Below are positions 8,770-21,114 of a stretch of 64,000 nucleotides of DNA, one piece after another. Position 1 is the first letter of the stretch. Each line of letters starts with the position of its first letter. The notes beneath the pieces are model-generated. The model was not told where the DNA came from, did no database searches, and worked only from the letters and a program-made list of their open reading frames with translations. The DNA lies in the NCBI RefSeq assembly GCF_023380245.1, contig NZ_CP093365.1, forward strand, positions 744,001 through 808,000, written 5' to 3'. Position numbers and translations under genes: made by a program. Source of the DNA: Bombilactobacillus thymidiniphilus. GTDB lineage: Bacteria > Bacillota > Bacilli > Lactobacillales > Lactobacillaceae.

Positions 8770-9249
8770 TTAAAACGGTAAATCATCATCAGAAATATCA
8801 ATTGATTGCGTATTAGCAGCAAATGGATCATCGGAAACATTATTATTGTTATTTCCGTCATTACTACCGTAACTATCATTAGGGTCAGGCATCGGTGCAC
8901 TATTTGCACGATTTTGATTATTGTTTGCTGATTTGGGCTCCAATAATGAAAAATTATCAACTACCACTTCAGTAACGTATACACGTTGACCTTGTTGATT
9001 TTCATAATTTCGCGTTTGAATACGACCATCAATACCAACCAATGAACCTTTATGGGTAAAGTTAGCAAAGTTCTCCGCTGCTTTACGCCAAATTACACAA
9101 TTAATAAAATCTGCATCGCGCTCACCGTTAGCATTGGTAAACTGTCGATTGACAGCAACGGTAAAAGTGACCACAGCAGTTCCATTAGAAGTATAACGTA
9201 AATCAGGATCTCTAGTTAATCGCCCAACTAGAACACTTCGATTGATCAT
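8770..9249 (-). CDS. ssb: Single-stranded DNA-binding protein SSB
   Basis: SSB (159 residues) coats single-stranded DNA at forks and recruits repair proteins. The OB fold spans about residues 1-108 ([20 protein letters not shown] at the start), followed by an Asn/Ser/Asp-rich linker and the acidic tip DISDDDLPF that binds partner proteins. An in-frame ATG three codons upstream (9258) is too close to the AAAGGGAG ribosome binding site; the ATG at 9249 has 9-nt spacing. It sits between rpsF and rpsR, as in most Firmicutes. Confidence 0.96.
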   Translation of the reverse strand: MINRSVLVGRLTRDPDLRYTSNGTAVVTFTVAVNRQFTNANGERDADFINCVIWRKAAENFANFTHKGSLVGIDGRIQTRNYENQQGQRVYVTEVVVDNFSLLEPKSANNNQNRANSAPMPDPNDSYGSNDGNNNNNVSDDPFAANTQSIDISDDDLPF

Positions 9250-9275
9250 ATCTGCCATCTCCCTTTGCCTTAATC

Positions 9276-9291
9276 TGTTTCACATGAAACA
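9276..9291. promoter_or_regulatory. parS: Degenerate parS-like site
   Basis: TGTTTCACATGAAACA differs from the consensus TGTTTCACGTGAAACA by one central base. It lies in the short gap between rpsF and ssb. The change breaks the central CG step, so binding may be weaker than at the other sites. Confidence 0.55.
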
Positions 9292-9302
9292 AATCAGTTC
9301 AA

Positions 9303-9599
9303 TTAATCTTCACGCTTGATGATCATATGACGTAAAATGTTGTCATCGATCTTAGAAAGACGATCAAATTCGTCAGTTGCACTTTGGTCATCAGCATTAA
9401 CATTGATAATGTGATAAGTTCCTTCAGTGTAACCACCAATTTCGTAGGCTAAACGACGTTTTTGCCAGTCTTTAGAATCAATCACATCTGCACCGTTATC
9501 TTTAAGAATAGTGTCAAAACGGTCAATCAAAGCCTTTTTATCTTCTTCAGAAATATCAGGCTTAATAATATATGTGATTTCATAATGTGTCTTGGCCAC
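9303..9599 (-). CDS. rpsF: 30S ribosomal protein S6
   Basis: bS6 (98 residues) pairs with S18 on the 30S subunit. Family features include [14 protein letters not shown] at the N-terminus and [11 protein letters not shown] in the middle. The start codon is GTG, 7 nt after a GGAGG site. First gene of rpsF-ssb-rpsR. The 5' region (9600-9722) could carry the S6:S18 autoregulatory hairpin known in other bacteria, but I did not see its CCG bulge, so I do not claim it. Confidence 0.97.
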   Translation of the reverse strand: MAKTHYEITYIIKPDISEEDKKALIDRFDTILKDNGADVIDSKDWQKRRLAYEIGGYTEGTYHIINVNADDQSATDEFDRLSKIDDNILRHMIIKRED

Positions 9600-9722
9600 A
9601 ATTATTACCTCCTTATGGACTAATGGAGAAACTTTTTACAGATTCCCAAGGAGTATTTAACTAATCTTACAGCTAATACTCACAGATCATCAGTTTAACA
9701 TTTTAATTTGAGAAATTCCAGT

Positions 9723-9785
9723 AAAAAAAGACTTTCCGTCATCTAAAAATCAAGCGCTACTTTTAGATTACGTAAAAAGTCTTTT
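9723..9785 (-). terminator. Intrinsic terminator after gyrA
   Basis: A long two-part stem (AAAAGACTTT with AAAGTCTTTT, and ATCTAAAA with TTTTAGAT) encloses a 10-nt loop and ends in seven T residues on the minus strand. It lies just after the gyrA stop. Confidence 0.88.
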
Positions 9786-9791
9786 AAATTT

Positions 9792-12266
9792 TTATTCTTC
9801 TAAATTTTTTTCTGTATCAGCTTCTTCTAAGTCTTCATGATCCACTTTAGCCATCGTCGATACAATTGAACCATCATCCAATTTAATCAAGCGAACACCT
9901 AAAGTTGCACGACTAGTAGTGGAAACATCTTGCACAGCAAAACGAATCATCACACCATTATTAGTCATGACCATGATGTCTTCATTGCCATGGGCTGTTG
10001 TGACGCCTGCTATTGGACCATTTTTAGTTGTCACGTTGGCAGTCTTAATTCCTTTACCGCCACGACCTTTAATTGGATAGTCGCTAGCTGGTGTTTGCTT
10101 ACCGTAACCTTTTTCAGAAATTACCAAAACAGTGCTGTCTGCTTGCAAAATAGCCGAGCCAACCACATAATCTTCAGGACGCAGACGAATACCACGCACA
10201 CCTGAGGCAGTCCGTCCCATATTGCGCACATCTGTTTCAGAAAAAGTAACTGCGTAACCTTGATGCGTTCCAATCAAAATATTTTGTTGACCGTCGGTTA
10301 ACATTACATTATCTAACGAATCATCATCGCGCAAAGTAATCGCACGCAAACCATTTTTGCGAATATTTTGAAATTCTTCAATCGCTGTACGCTTCACAGT
10401 ACCCTTTTTAGTTACAAAAAAGAGATATTTACCGTTTTCTTCACCATCGCGGTGTACGTGAACAACTGTTTGAATTTGCTCACCGGTATCAACACCTAGC
10501 AAATTAATAATCGGAATACCCTTAGCATTACGACCATATTCAGGAATTTCATAAGCTTTAGAACGGTAAATCTTGCCTGAGTTAGTGAAAAATAGCAGAT
10601 TATCATGCGTGGAAGTATAGATTAATTGCTCAATAAAATCATCATCATTGACACCCATGCCTTTAATTCCACGTCCACCACGATTTTGGATTTTAAATTC
10701 ATCTGCTGGCAAGCGTTTAATATAGCCATTATGAGTCAGCACAATCAAAACATTTTCTTCTTTGATCAAGTCTTCATCTTCAATACTCAAGACTTCACCA
10801 ACAAGCAATTCAGTACGCCGCTCATCGCCATATTTAGTCTGAATTTCAACTAATTCTTCATAAATAATTTGATCAATCCGCTCAGGTTTAGCCAAAATAT
10901 CTTTATAATCGGCAATTTTAGCCATTAAATCTTGATATTCTGACTCAATTTTATCGCGCTCTAAACCTGTCAAACGTACCAAACGCATATCTAGAATCGC
11001 TTGTGCTTGTTTGTCAGACAACTCAAATTGTGTGGTTAACGTACTTTTAGCAATTTCAGCCGTTTTGGAACCACGAATCACTTGAATAACAGCATCAATA
11101 TGATCTAAAGCAATCCGCAAACCATCAAGGATATGTGCCCGATTTTGTGCCTTAGTCAATTCAAATTGTGTTCGCCGCCGAATAACTTGTTCTTGATGCT
11201 TCAAGTAATATTGCAAAATTTCTTTTAGAGTTAAAACTTTAGGTGCGCCCTTAACAATTGCGACCATATTAAAACCAAAAGAAGTTTGCAAAGCAGTCAT
11301 TTTGTACAAATTATTTAAGACAACATTGGCACTCATATCACGCCGAATATCAATCGTTACACGCATACCGGTACGATCAGATTCATCAATTAAATTCGTA
11401 ATTCCTTCAATTCGATGATCACGCGCCAATTCCGCAATTCGTTCAATCAATTTAGCTTTATTAACCATGTACGGCAATTCCGTAATGATAATTTGTTCGC
11501 GTCCGCTCGGCTTCGTTTCAATATCCACTTTACCACGCAAAACAATGCTACCATGCCCTGTTTCATAAGCACGCTTAATACCAGCTTTGCCCATAACAAT
11601 TCCGCCAGTAGGAAAATCAGGACCAGGAATTGCTTGCATTAATTCAGCAATCGTCACATCTGGATTTTTCATCAGCATGTGAATGCCATCCACTACTTCT
11701 TTTAAGTTATGAGGGGGAATATTGGTTGTCATACCAACCGCAATTCCCGTAGCACCATTAACTAATAAATTCGGAAAACGTGCCGGCAACACAACAGGTT
11801 CGCGTTCGGTGCCATCATAGTTTTCCATAAAATCAATTGTGTCTTTATTAATATCACGTAGCATTTCAGTAGAAATCTTGCTCATGCGCGCTTCAGTATA
11901 CCGCATTGCCGCAGCAGGGTCGCCATCGACTGAACCGAAATTGCCGTGTCCGTCAGCTAGTACATAACGATAACTAAATTTTTGCGCCATCCGCACCATG
12001 GCATCATAAATTGCTGAATCACCGTGGGGATGGAATTTTCCCATAACATCACCGACAATCCGCGCTGATTTCTTATAAGGCTTTTCTGGCGTGACACCTA
12101 GTTCATTCATACCATATAAAATACGGCGATGAACCGGTTTGAGACCATCACGTACATCTGGAAGCGCCCGTGCCACAATAACACTCATTGCGTAGTCCAA
12201 AAATGAACTCCGCATTGTTTTGGATAAATCAACAGTCTGAATTCGACGGTCGTCTGTATTACTCAT
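9792..12266 (-). CDS. gyrA: DNA gyrase subunit A
   Basis: GyrA (824 residues) is the DNA cleavage and rejoining subunit of gyrase, which adds negative supercoils. The breakage-reunion domain fills about residues 10-490 with catalytic Tyr123 in AAMRYTEAR. The quinolone-resistance region reads HGDSAIYD with the sensitive Ser84 and Asp88. The C-terminal beta-pinwheel holds six repeats and the GyrA-box form [10 protein letters not shown] near residue 535. The tail is acidic. It follows gyrB by 21 bp and ends at a strong terminator. Confidence 0.98.
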   Translation of the reverse strand: MSNTDDRRIQTVDLSKTMRSSFLDYAMSVIVARALPDVRDGLKPVHRRILYGMNELGVTPEKPYKKSARIVGDVMGKFHPHGDSAIYDAMVRMAQKFSYRYVLADGHGNFGSVDGDPAAAMRYTEARMSKISTEMLRDINKDTIDFMENYDGTEREPVVLPARFPNLLVNGATGIAVGMTTNIPPHNLKEVVDGIHMLMKNPDVTIAELMQAIPGPDFPTGGIVMGKAGIKRAYETGHGSIVLRGKVDIETKPSGREQIIITELPYMVNKAKLIERIAELARDHRIEGITNLIDESDRTGMRVTIDIRRDMSANVVLNNLYKMTALQTSFGFNMVAIVKGAPKVLTLKEILQYYLKHQEQVIRRRTQFELTKAQNRAHILDGLRIALDHIDAVIQVIRGSKTAEIAKSTLTTQFELSDKQAQAILDMRLVRLTGLERDKIESEYQDLMAKIADYKDILAKPERIDQIIYEELVEIQTKYGDERRTELLVGEVLSIEDEDLIKEENVLIVLTHNGYIKRLPADEFKIQNRGGRGIKGMGVNDDDFIEQLIYTSTHDNLLFFTNSGKIYRSKAYEIPEYGRNAKGIPIINLLGVDTGEQIQTVVHVHRDGEENGKYLFFVTKKGTVKRTAIEEFQNIRKNGLRAITLRDDDSLDNVMLTDGQQNILIGTHQGYAVTFSETDVRNMGRTASGVRGIRLRPEDYVVGSAILQADSTVLVISEKGYGKQTPASDYPIKGRGGKGIKTANVTTKNGPIAGVTTAHGNEDIMVMTNNGVMIRFAVQDVSTTSRATLGVRLIKLDDGSIVSTMAKVDHEDLEEADTEKNLEE

Positions 12267-12287
12267 GCACTAGTGACTCCTTTCAAA

Positions 12288-15343
<3,056 letters not shown>

Positions 15344-15553
15344 CTAAATAATTTCCACAATTATTTTTTCCGGTAATTCAATCTGATCACCTACACGCAA
15401 CTTTTTGCCCCGTCTAGTTTCTAATTCACCATTAACTTTAACTTCATTCTCTTGCAAATACCATTTGGCTTGACCACCAGTACCGATCATACCGATTTCT
15501 TTTAACGCTTGCGTCAAAGTAATGTATTCCTTCGCAATTTTAATCGTTTTCAT
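15344..15553 (-). CDS. yaaA: S4 RNA-binding domain protein YaaA
   Basis: A 69-residue protein consisting of one S4 RNA-binding fold, with the conserved segment GTGGQAKWYLQENEVKVNGE and a basic patch ETRRGKKLRVGD. YaaA-type proteins occupy this place between dnaN and recF in many Firmicutes and are linked to ribosome assembly. Separated from dnaN by a terminator, so a promoter must lie in 15554-15696; I could not fix its boxes. Confidence 0.93.
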   Translation of the reverse strand: MKTIKIAKEYITLTQALKEIGMIGTGGQAKWYLQENEVKVNGELETRRGKKLRVGDQIELPEKIIVEII

Positions 15554-15696
15554 TATCGCTCACATCCCTATTACAGTAGCATTAAATACAAGTACAATTA
15601 TAGCGTTTTTAACGGTAGATAGCAATTTAAAGGGGATTTTAGAGTTTTAACTGCTTCCGGGCAAAATAGCCGAAATAGGGTAAATCTGTCCTAAAC

Positions 15697-15741
15697 AAAA
15701 AAATAAGAGGCTAGACGTTAATGTCCATCCTCTTATTTTTT
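15697..15741 (-). terminator. Intrinsic terminator after dnaN
   Basis: AAATAAGAGG (15701-15710) pairs with CCTCTTATTT, extended inwards by GAC/GTC, with a T-run on the minus strand. It ends the dnaA-dnaN transcript before the S4-recF-gyrBA unit. Confidence 0.9.
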
Positions 15742-15743
15742 AT

Positions 15744-16883
15744 TTAAAATGTTCTAACTGGAGTAATTAGCTGAATAAAGTTCTCTTTATTATCACTTGG
15801 TTTCAAAGTGAATGGATGTAAAGCTGACGTAAATTCAACTTCAATTTTGGTATCACCAAAAGCTTGTAATGCTTCTTTTAAATAATCTGGATTAAATGAA
15901 ATCTCTAAATCAGCCCCGCTTAAAGCCTCCGTTGTCAAATTTTCTTCTACTGTACCAACTTCAGGGGAATTGCCATAAAGAGTTACTTTGCTGGCATTAA
16001 CATCAATAGCTAGGCGTACCACATTATTACGACTGGCATGCGATAACAAGGAAGCACGCTCGACAGATTGCAATAATGATTTTGCATCAAAAGTTAGCTG
16101 CGTGTCGGAACTCGTCGGAATCAAGCGATCCGTTCCTGGATAATTACCTTCCAATAACCGAGAATAAAATAATGTATTCTGGAATTCAAACAAAATTTGA
16201 TTTTCCGAAATTGAAATCTTAATTTCAGAATTGTCTTCAATTAAGCAATGTTCCAATTCTTTCAAACTGCGCGCCGGCACTACAATATCATAATCATTAT
16301 CACTTTGATTATTTACTTTTACAATGCGTTGCGCTAACCGATGACTGTCGGTTGCGACACCAAGCAATTTTTCAGCGGAAATTTTTAAATGGAGTCCTGT
16401 TAGGATGGGGCGATTTTCTTGTTTAGAAGCTGAGAATACAGTTTCATCAACTAGTTGGCGCAACATTTCAGCGGAAATACTTAATTTTTCATTGCTTTCA
16501 ACTTCAGGCAAACGAGGATAACTATTTGCATCCAAACCGTTAATAGTAAATTCAGTTTTACCAGACTTGATAATTGTCTGATTATTTTCCACAACATTCA
16601 ATGTAAACTGTTCACCTGGCAATTTCTTAATAATTTCATTAAAAAATCGAGCAGGTAAGACAATCGCACCAGTATTTTCAATGTGTAATTCATTGTCAGC
16701 ATCACTAACCGAGATAAATGTTTGTATTGAGATATCAACATCGCTACCTGTGATAGTCAAACCTTCTTGGCTCAATTCTAATTTGATACCGGTCAAAATT
16801 GGAATAGTAGTTTTAGTAGAAATTGCTCTTTGGACGTTACTAATTTTTTTGATGAATTGATTGCGGTTGATTGTGAATTTCAT
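15744..16883 (-). CDS. dnaN: DNA polymerase III sliding clamp (beta subunit)
   Basis: DnaN (379 residues) forms the ring-shaped dimer that tethers polymerase to DNA. Three clamp domains of about 125 residues each can be followed, with N-terminal MKFTINRNQFIKKISNVQRA and the C-terminal end QLITPVRTF typical of the family. The ribosome binding site AAAAGGAG lies in the AT-rich tract that also forms part of the origin. Cotranscribed with dnaA. Confidence 0.98.
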   Translation of the reverse strand: MKFTINRNQFIKKISNVQRAISTKTTIPILTGIKLELSQEGLTITGSDVDISIQTFISVSDADNELHIENTGAIVLPARFFNEIIKKLPGEQFTLNVVENNQTIIKSGKTEFTINGLDANSYPRLPEVESNEKLSISAEMLRQLVDETVFSASKQENRPILTGLHLKISAEKLLGVATDSHRLAQRIVKVNNQSDNDYDIVVPARSLKELEHCLIEDNSEIKISISENQILFEFQNTLFYSRLLEGNYPGTDRLIPTSSDTQLTFDAKSLLQSVERASLLSHASRNNVVRLAIDVNASKVTLYGNSPEVGTVEENLTTEALSGADLEISFNPDYLKEALQAFGDTKIEVEFTSALHPFTLKPSDNKENFIQLITPVRTF

Positions 16884-17054
16884 TTGGAGACTCCTTTTAT
16901 ATTAATTATTAATAAAACCTAGTAGTAATAGTAGTAGGTCCTGTTAAAACTGTGGATTACTTTAAAAACAGTAAATATAATAGATATTCAGCTGTGGATA
17001 ATTTGTTAATAAAATCTGAGGATAACTCGTACTTTATTCATTTTTATCCACAAG
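16884..17054. other. oriC: oriC part 2: unwinding region between dnaA and dnaN
   Basis: This 171-bp gap holds DnaA boxes: perfect TTATCCACA at 17044-17052 and its complement TGTGGATAA at 16993-17001, and one-mismatch boxes at 17017-17025 and 16951-16959. Next to these is a run of six trinucleotides TAG/TAA at 16920-16937 (on the dnaA-sense strand CTACTACTATTACTACTA), then an AT-rich tract up to dnaN. The order boxes, short G/C-containing spacer, DnaA-trios, AT-rich tract is that of the Bacillus basal unwinding system, so strand opening is expected here. Confidence 0.85.
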
Positions 17055-18413
17055 TTACTGTTTTAGAGTGCCCCGCAGGTTTGTGACGTCATGCTGTATA
17101 TTTAAATCAGATTCGAGTAATTTAGCAATTTTTTCACAGGAATGCAAGACCGTTGTATGATCTTTCCCGCCGAATTCTTGTCCAATTTTTGGCAAAGAAC
17201 TGTCTGTCAATTCTCTGGCTAAATACATGGCGATTTGGCGAGGCACAACAATTGTTTTAGTACGTCGCTTGCCTTTTAGGTCACCTACCGAAATCTTAAA
17301 ATATTTAGCGACGACGGTTTGAATTTTATCAATACTTAAACCAACTTGATGTTTGGCATCTTTTAAATCCTTCAAAGCTTCAGCCGCCAAACTAACGGTG
17401 ATATCCGAATTTTTCATTGTGGAATAAGCTTGAACGCGGACTAAAGCGCCTTCTAATTCACGAACATTACTATCAATTTGGCTGGCGATATAAGATAAAG
17501 CATCATCGGGAATTTCAAGATTTTCGGCAATTGCTTTTTTACGCAAAATAGCCGTTCTAGTTTCTAAATCAGGTGCAGTGATATCCACAGAAAGCCCCCA
17601 TTTAAAGCGTGATACTAATCGTTCTTGCAATTTGGGAATTTCATTAGGCAAGCGATCAGATGTTAAAACAATTTGTTTTTTAGTGTTATACAAAGTGTTG
17701 AAAGTATGGAAGAATTCTTCTTGCGTTCCCTCTTTATCAGCAAAAAACTGAATATCATCAACTAAAAGCAAGTCTACAGTCCGATATTCATTGCGAAATT
17801 CTTCTTGCGTACGATTTTGAATAGAATTGATAAAATCATTCGCAAACGATTCACTGGAAATATATTTAACATTAGCTTGGGGATTACGATCTAAGAGTCG
17901 GTGACCGATAGCTTGCATCAAATGGGTTTTCCCCAAACCGACACCGCCATAAATAAAAAGCGGATTATACATAGTTCCGGGTTCTTCAGAAACTACTAAA
18001 GCAGCGGCGTGAGCCATTTGATTGCCTGTTCCAGTTACAAAAGAATCAAACGTGTATTTACTATTTAAATGAGCTTTTTGTAAAGGCGACTCGGCAGGTT
18101 GCACTTTATTTTGATTGTCGCTGGTAGGTTGCGTCATTTTCTTTTCGACGTCTGAATTTAATAAAACAATTGGCACAATCTCTTGGTTACTGTATTCATA
18201 AGCAGCTTCCACAACTTTAGTGCTGATATTGCGCTCCCAATACTCTTTATGCAGTGACGATGGGACGGCAATATAGATATTATTATTTTCTAACTTAAGT
18301 GGTTTGGCGCTTTCGATCCAAGTTTGAAAACTGACTACTGCGAATTCTTTTTTAAATTTTTCCTGTAGAAAATTCCAAAAAGAATCTAGTTCGCCGTTGG
18401 TAATTTCAGGCAC
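17055..18413 (-). CDS. dnaA: Chromosomal replication initiator DnaA
   Basis: DnaA (452 residues) binds DnaA boxes and opens the origin. Domain I (about 1-85) has FQTWIES; domain II is a short Gln/Pro/Ser linker; the AAA+ domain has Walker A GGVGLGKT at 156-163 and Walker B LLLVDDIQFF near 220; domain IV holds the helix-turn-helix FGGKDHTTVLHS near 420. The start MPEITNGELDSFW has GGAGG upstream. It is flanked by box-rich DNA on both sides, allowing autoregulation. Confidence 0.98.
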   Translation of the reverse strand: MPEITNGELDSFWNFLQEKFKKEFAVVSFQTWIESAKPLKLENNNIYIAVPSSLHKEYWERNISTKVVEAAYEYSNQEIVPIVLLNSDVEKKMTQPTSDNQNKVQPAESPLQKAHLNSKYTFDSFVTGTGNQMAHAAALVVSEEPGTMYNPLFIYGGVGLGKTHLMQAIGHRLLDRNPQANVKYISSESFANDFINSIQNRTQEEFRNEYRTVDLLLVDDIQFFADKEGTQEEFFHTFNTLYNTKKQIVLTSDRLPNEIPKLQERLVSRFKWGLSVDITAPDLETRTAILRKKAIAENLEIPDDALSYIASQIDSNVRELEGALVRVQAYSTMKNSDITVSLAAEALKDLKDAKHQVGLSIDKIQTVVAKYFKISVGDLKGKRRTKTIVVPRQIAMYLARELTDSSLPKIGQEFGGKDHTTVLHSCEKIAKLLESDLNIQHDVTNLRGTLKQ

Positions 18414-18898
18414 AAAAAACTCCTCCGCTAAAACGTGTAATTATTAACTGTCTTATTCTAGCATCAATTAAAAAAGTTTTCCACAGGTTGAAATCTTAAA
18501 TTAACTATTGCATTATTCAGGTAAAAAAATCTTTGACTACTGTTGATAAATATTTTTGTTTTTTTAACAATTTAATTTTTCCACAGCCAAAAAATACAAG
18601 ATAAATTCTTATTACTAGGCAAATAGAAATAATTTATAGCAAGGGAATTCACTGCTGTGGAAAACATGTTGACAACTATGTTATTTGTTAATAAACGGGG
18701 ATTATCGCTGTGTATAAGTTTACTTGTTTATTTTTAACCACTTAGTTTTACATGAGTTTTCAACAAGTAAAAAAACAAAGAATTGCAAGCAAACACAAAA
18801 AAAATTTATTTTGAAAAAAAAGTATGTTAAACTATCAAAGTGATTATCATTAGAACAATTTTGTAAATAATCGATACTAGTTATGGAGGTGTTTATAC
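18414..18898. other. oriC: oriC part 1: DnaA-box region between dnaA and rpmH
   Basis: A 485-bp gene-free, AT-rich stretch at the point where gene direction flips. DnaA-box-like 9-mers with one mismatch to TTATCCACA (or its complement) lie at 18477-18485, 18541-18549, 18577-18585, 18656-18664 and 18709-18717, and a weaker one at 18757-18765. No perfect box is present here, unlike the dnaA-dnaN gap. The right end (18781-18840) is a poly-A-rich tract before the rpmH leader. Promoters for dnaA and rpmH must also lie here. Confidence 0.8.
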
Positions 18899-19039
18899 AT
18901 GACTACAAAAAGAACTTATCAACCAAAGAAACGTCATCGTCAACGTGTTCATGGTTTTATGAAACGGATGAGTACAAGCAACGGTCGCAAGGTATTAGCC
19001 CGTCGCCGTCAAAAAGGTAGAAAAGTTTTATCCGCCTAA
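18899..19039 (+). CDS. rpmH: 50S ribosomal protein L34
   Basis: bL34 has 46 residues, starting [20 protein letters not shown] and ending GRKVLSA, strongly basic as for the whole family. ATG at 18899 follows GGAGGTG with good spacing. It is the first plus-strand gene after the origin and lies ahead of rnpA, the universal arrangement. Confidence 0.97.
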   Translation: MTTKRTYQPKKRHRQRVHGFMKRMSTSNGRKVLARRRQKGRKVLSA

Positions 19040-19068
19040 ACCACTGAACTATTCAGTGGTTTTTTATT
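19040..19068 (+). terminator. Hairpin terminator between rpmH and rnpA
   Basis: CCACTGAA (19041-19048) pairs with TTCAGTGG (19052-19059) around a 3-nt loop and is followed by T6. It should reduce, not abolish, read-through, giving more rpmH than rnpA message. Confidence 0.85.
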
Positions 19069-19095
19069 ATGAAGAGGTTGGACGGTGTTATAGAG

Positions 19096-19434
19096 ATGCG
19101 TAAAAGTTTTCGGGTCAAAAAAGAACAAGATTTTCAAGCCGTCTTTAATCAGCATAATTCGGTTGCTAATCGAGCTTTTGTTTTGTATAAATTAGATAAG
19201 CCTGGACAAAAGCATTTTCGTGTAGGTATTTCTGTGGGTAAAAAGATCGCTCATACGGCAGTTTTGCGGAATCAAGTAAAGCGGTATATTCGCCAATCGT
19301 TGTTAGAATTGCGATCGGATTTGCCGGCAGAAGTTGATTTTTTAATTATTGCGCGACAACCTGCAACTAGTTTGGATATGGCAGAAACGAAAAAAAATCT
19401 GATACATCTTTTAAAATTAGGTAAAATGATTTAG
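19096..19434 (+). CDS. rnpA: Ribonuclease P protein component
   Basis: RnpA (112 residues) is the protein subunit that helps RNase P RNA trim tRNA 5' ends. The N-terminus [17 protein letters not shown] and the central basic helix [13 protein letters not shown] are family hallmarks. The frame extends upstream to an ATG at 19069, but that ATG has no ribosome binding site and abuts the terminator; the ATG at 19096 gives the standard N-terminus, though its ribosome binding site (AAGAGG) is distant. The start is therefore the less certain part. Confidence 0.93.
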   Translation: MRKSFRVKKEQDFQAVFNQHNSVANRAFVLYKLDKPGQKHFRVGISVGKKIAHTAVLRNQVKRYIRQSLLELRSDLPAEVDFLIIARQPATSLDMAETKKNLIHLLKLGKMI

Positions 19435-19460
19435 AAATACTTTTTGAAGGAAATTAATTT

Positions 19461-20303
19461 ATGTCGAAAAAAAGCAAGAAGCGCTTTCTTTTAGTAGCAG
19501 TATTATTGATGTTTATCGTTGTCGTAAGCGGTTGTTCAAATATCAATCAACCAATTACGAAAAATAGCCCTGGTTTTTGGAATCACTACGTACTATATCA
19601 ATTTTCTCGCTTTATTTTGTGGCTTGCGCATCTAGTGGGCGACAATTATGGTTGGGCGATTGTCTTATTTACGATTATCGTGCGGATTATTTTGTTACCA
19701 TTGAATTGGTGGCAAACTAATAGCATGAAAAAGCAGATGGCTATTCAGCCGCAAATGAAAGCTTTGCAAAATAAATATTCTGCTAAAGATATGGATACAC
19801 AGCAAAAATTGCAAGCTGAAACTAAGAAGTTGTATGCTGAAGCTGGTGTCAATCCCTTTATTGGTTGCTTGCCGTTGGTTATTCAGTTACCAGTTATGTG
19901 GGCTTTATATCAAGCAATTTATCGTACGACACAATTGCGTGATGGTAGCTTTTTATGGATGTCTTTAGGTAAGCCAGATCCAATTTACGTATTACCGATT
20001 TTGGCTGCAATTTTCACTTTCTTGAGCACGTGGATTGCTAATTTATCACAGCCTGATCAACCACAATCAACTAAAATGATGATGTGGTTTATGCCAATTG
20101 TGGTTTTAATCCCAGCAATTAGTTTTCCGTCCGCTATTTCTGTATATTGGGTGGTTTCCAACGCTTTCCAAGTAGTACAAACACTATTTTTGCAAAACCC
20201 CTTTAAATATCGGCGTGAACAACGAGAGAAGCAAGAACAAGAAAAAGAACGTCAAAAAGCTTTACGCAAAGCGCGTAAGAAAGCTTATAAAAAGCACAAA
20301 TAG
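19461..20303 (+). CDS. yidC: Membrane protein insertase YidC (lipoprotein type)
   Basis: YidC/Oxa1 (280 residues) inserts membrane proteins alone or with Sec. A lipoprotein signal peptide ends in the lipobox VVSGC (Cys25). The core has about five membrane segments, the hairpin rich in Lys and Gln (about residues 90-130), and the conserved NPFIGCLPLVIQLPV region near 135. The C-terminus is a long basic Lys/Arg/Glu tail that can contact ribosomes. It lies between rnpA and jag, as in nearly all Firmicutes. Confidence 0.97.
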   Translation: MSKKSKKRFLLVAVLLMFIVVVSGCSNINQPITKNSPGFWNHYVLYQFSRFILWLAHLVGDNYGWAIVLFTIIVRIILLPLNWWQTNSMKKQMAIQPQMKALQNKYSAKDMDTQQKLQAETKKLYAEAGVNPFIGCLPLVIQLPVMWALYQAIYRTTQLRDGSFLWMSLGKPDPIYVLPILAAIFTFLSTWIANLSQPDQPQSTKMMMWFMPIVVLIPAISFPSAISVYWVVSNAFQVVQTLFLQNPFKYRREQREKQEQEKERQKALRKARKKAYKKHK

Positions 20304-20322
20304 AGGAGTAGCCAATAATTTT

Positions 20323-20985
20323 ATGACACAGTTTCAAGGAGCAACGATCCAAAAGGCGATTGCTCGCGGATTAGAAGAGTTAAATACATCACGAGAGCAA
20401 GTGTCGGTGGACGTTATTCGTGAAGGTCGGAATGGTTTCTTAGGTTTTGGTCGTAAGAGTGCGATTGTTGACTTGAATCCTATTGAAAGCGTGCAAAATA
20501 TTCTGCAGGAAACATCAGCGACTGAACAAATTGCCAAAATAAAGGATTATTTAACTGATATTTTGGCAGTTACTGGACGTAGCGAGGCTGTGGAATGTAA
20601 TCAGCAAGCCGATAGTTTGAAATTGGACATTATTACAGTTGATGATTATCAATCTTATTTGATTGGTAAACATGGAAAAAATATTAATGCATTGCAAACT
20701 ATCGTTCAAGAATATGCTTATTGTTTGGGCTTTCGGGAGCAACCAATTTTGTTAGATACTGGTGATTACCGCAAGCGTCGCCAAGAAGCATTGATTTCAC
20801 TATCAACCTTTAAAGCGGACCAAGTTTGTGCCACCAAGAAAGCTGTGTATTTGGATCCAATGCCAGCAGTTGAACGCAAGATTATTTACCAAAATTTGCA
20901 AGGACGTCAAGATATTACAGTGCGCACACACGGACGCGGTTTAGACAAATATTTAGTGATTCGTCCTTTTCGCCATGCTGGTTAA
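20323..20985 (+). CDS. khpB: RNA-binding protein Jag/KhpB
   Basis: A 220-residue protein with an N-terminal Jag_N domain (MTQFQGATIQKAIARGLEEL), a central KH domain with LIGKHGKNINALQTIVQEY near residue 113, and a C-terminal R3H domain (PAVERKIIYQNLQ). KhpB with KhpA binds RNA and affects cell division and wall growth in streptococci and lactobacilli. The ATG at 20323 follows GAGGAG; the frame also runs upstream into the yidC tail but without a start signal. Same transcript as yidC. Confidence 0.94.
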   Translation: MTQFQGATIQKAIARGLEELNTSREQVSVDVIREGRNGFLGFGRKSAIVDLNPIESVQNILQETSATEQIAKIKDYLTDILAVTGRSEAVECNQQADSLKLDIITVDDYQSYLIGKHGKNINALQTIVQEYAYCLGFREQPILLDTGDYRKRRQEALISLSTFKADQVCATKKAVYLDPMPAVERKIIYQNLQGRQDITVRTHGRGLDKYLVIRPFRHAG

Positions 20986-20991
20986 TTACTT

Positions 20992-21020
20992 TTGACAAAA
21001 TAGGTTAAGCAAGGTATATT
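20992..21020 (+). promoter_or_regulatory. Promoter of the mnmE-mnmG unit
   Basis: TTGACA (20992-20997) and TATATT (21015-21020) are separated by exactly 17 bp, a near-perfect vegetative promoter. It lies immediately after the khpB stop. Confidence 0.85.
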
Positions 21021-21044
21021 ACTTAGAAGATTATAAAAGTAGTC

Positions 21045-21093
21045 AAAGTGCTTTATATCTGAATTGTATATTCAGGTGAATTGCGCTTTTTTT
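21045..21093 (+). terminator. Terminator-like hairpin in the mnmE leader
   Basis: AAAGTGC (21045-21051) pairs with GCGCTTT (21083-21089) and CTGAAT (21059-21064) with ATTCAG (21070-21075), followed by a run of seven T (21087-21093). It lies between the promoter and the mnmE start, so most transcripts could stop after about 65 nt. It is an attenuator or the end of a small RNA. Confidence 0.7.
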
Positions 21094-21114
21094 GTGCTTT
21101 GAGGAGTAAATTAA

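Noticed and set aside
9600-9722. S6:S18 autoregulatory leader before rpsF
   Set aside because: The CCG-containing bulge of the known motif was not found by eye.
19069-19095. Upstream ATG as rnpA start
   Set aside because: It directly follows the rpmH terminator T-run and has no ribosome binding site; the later ATG gives the standard N-terminus.
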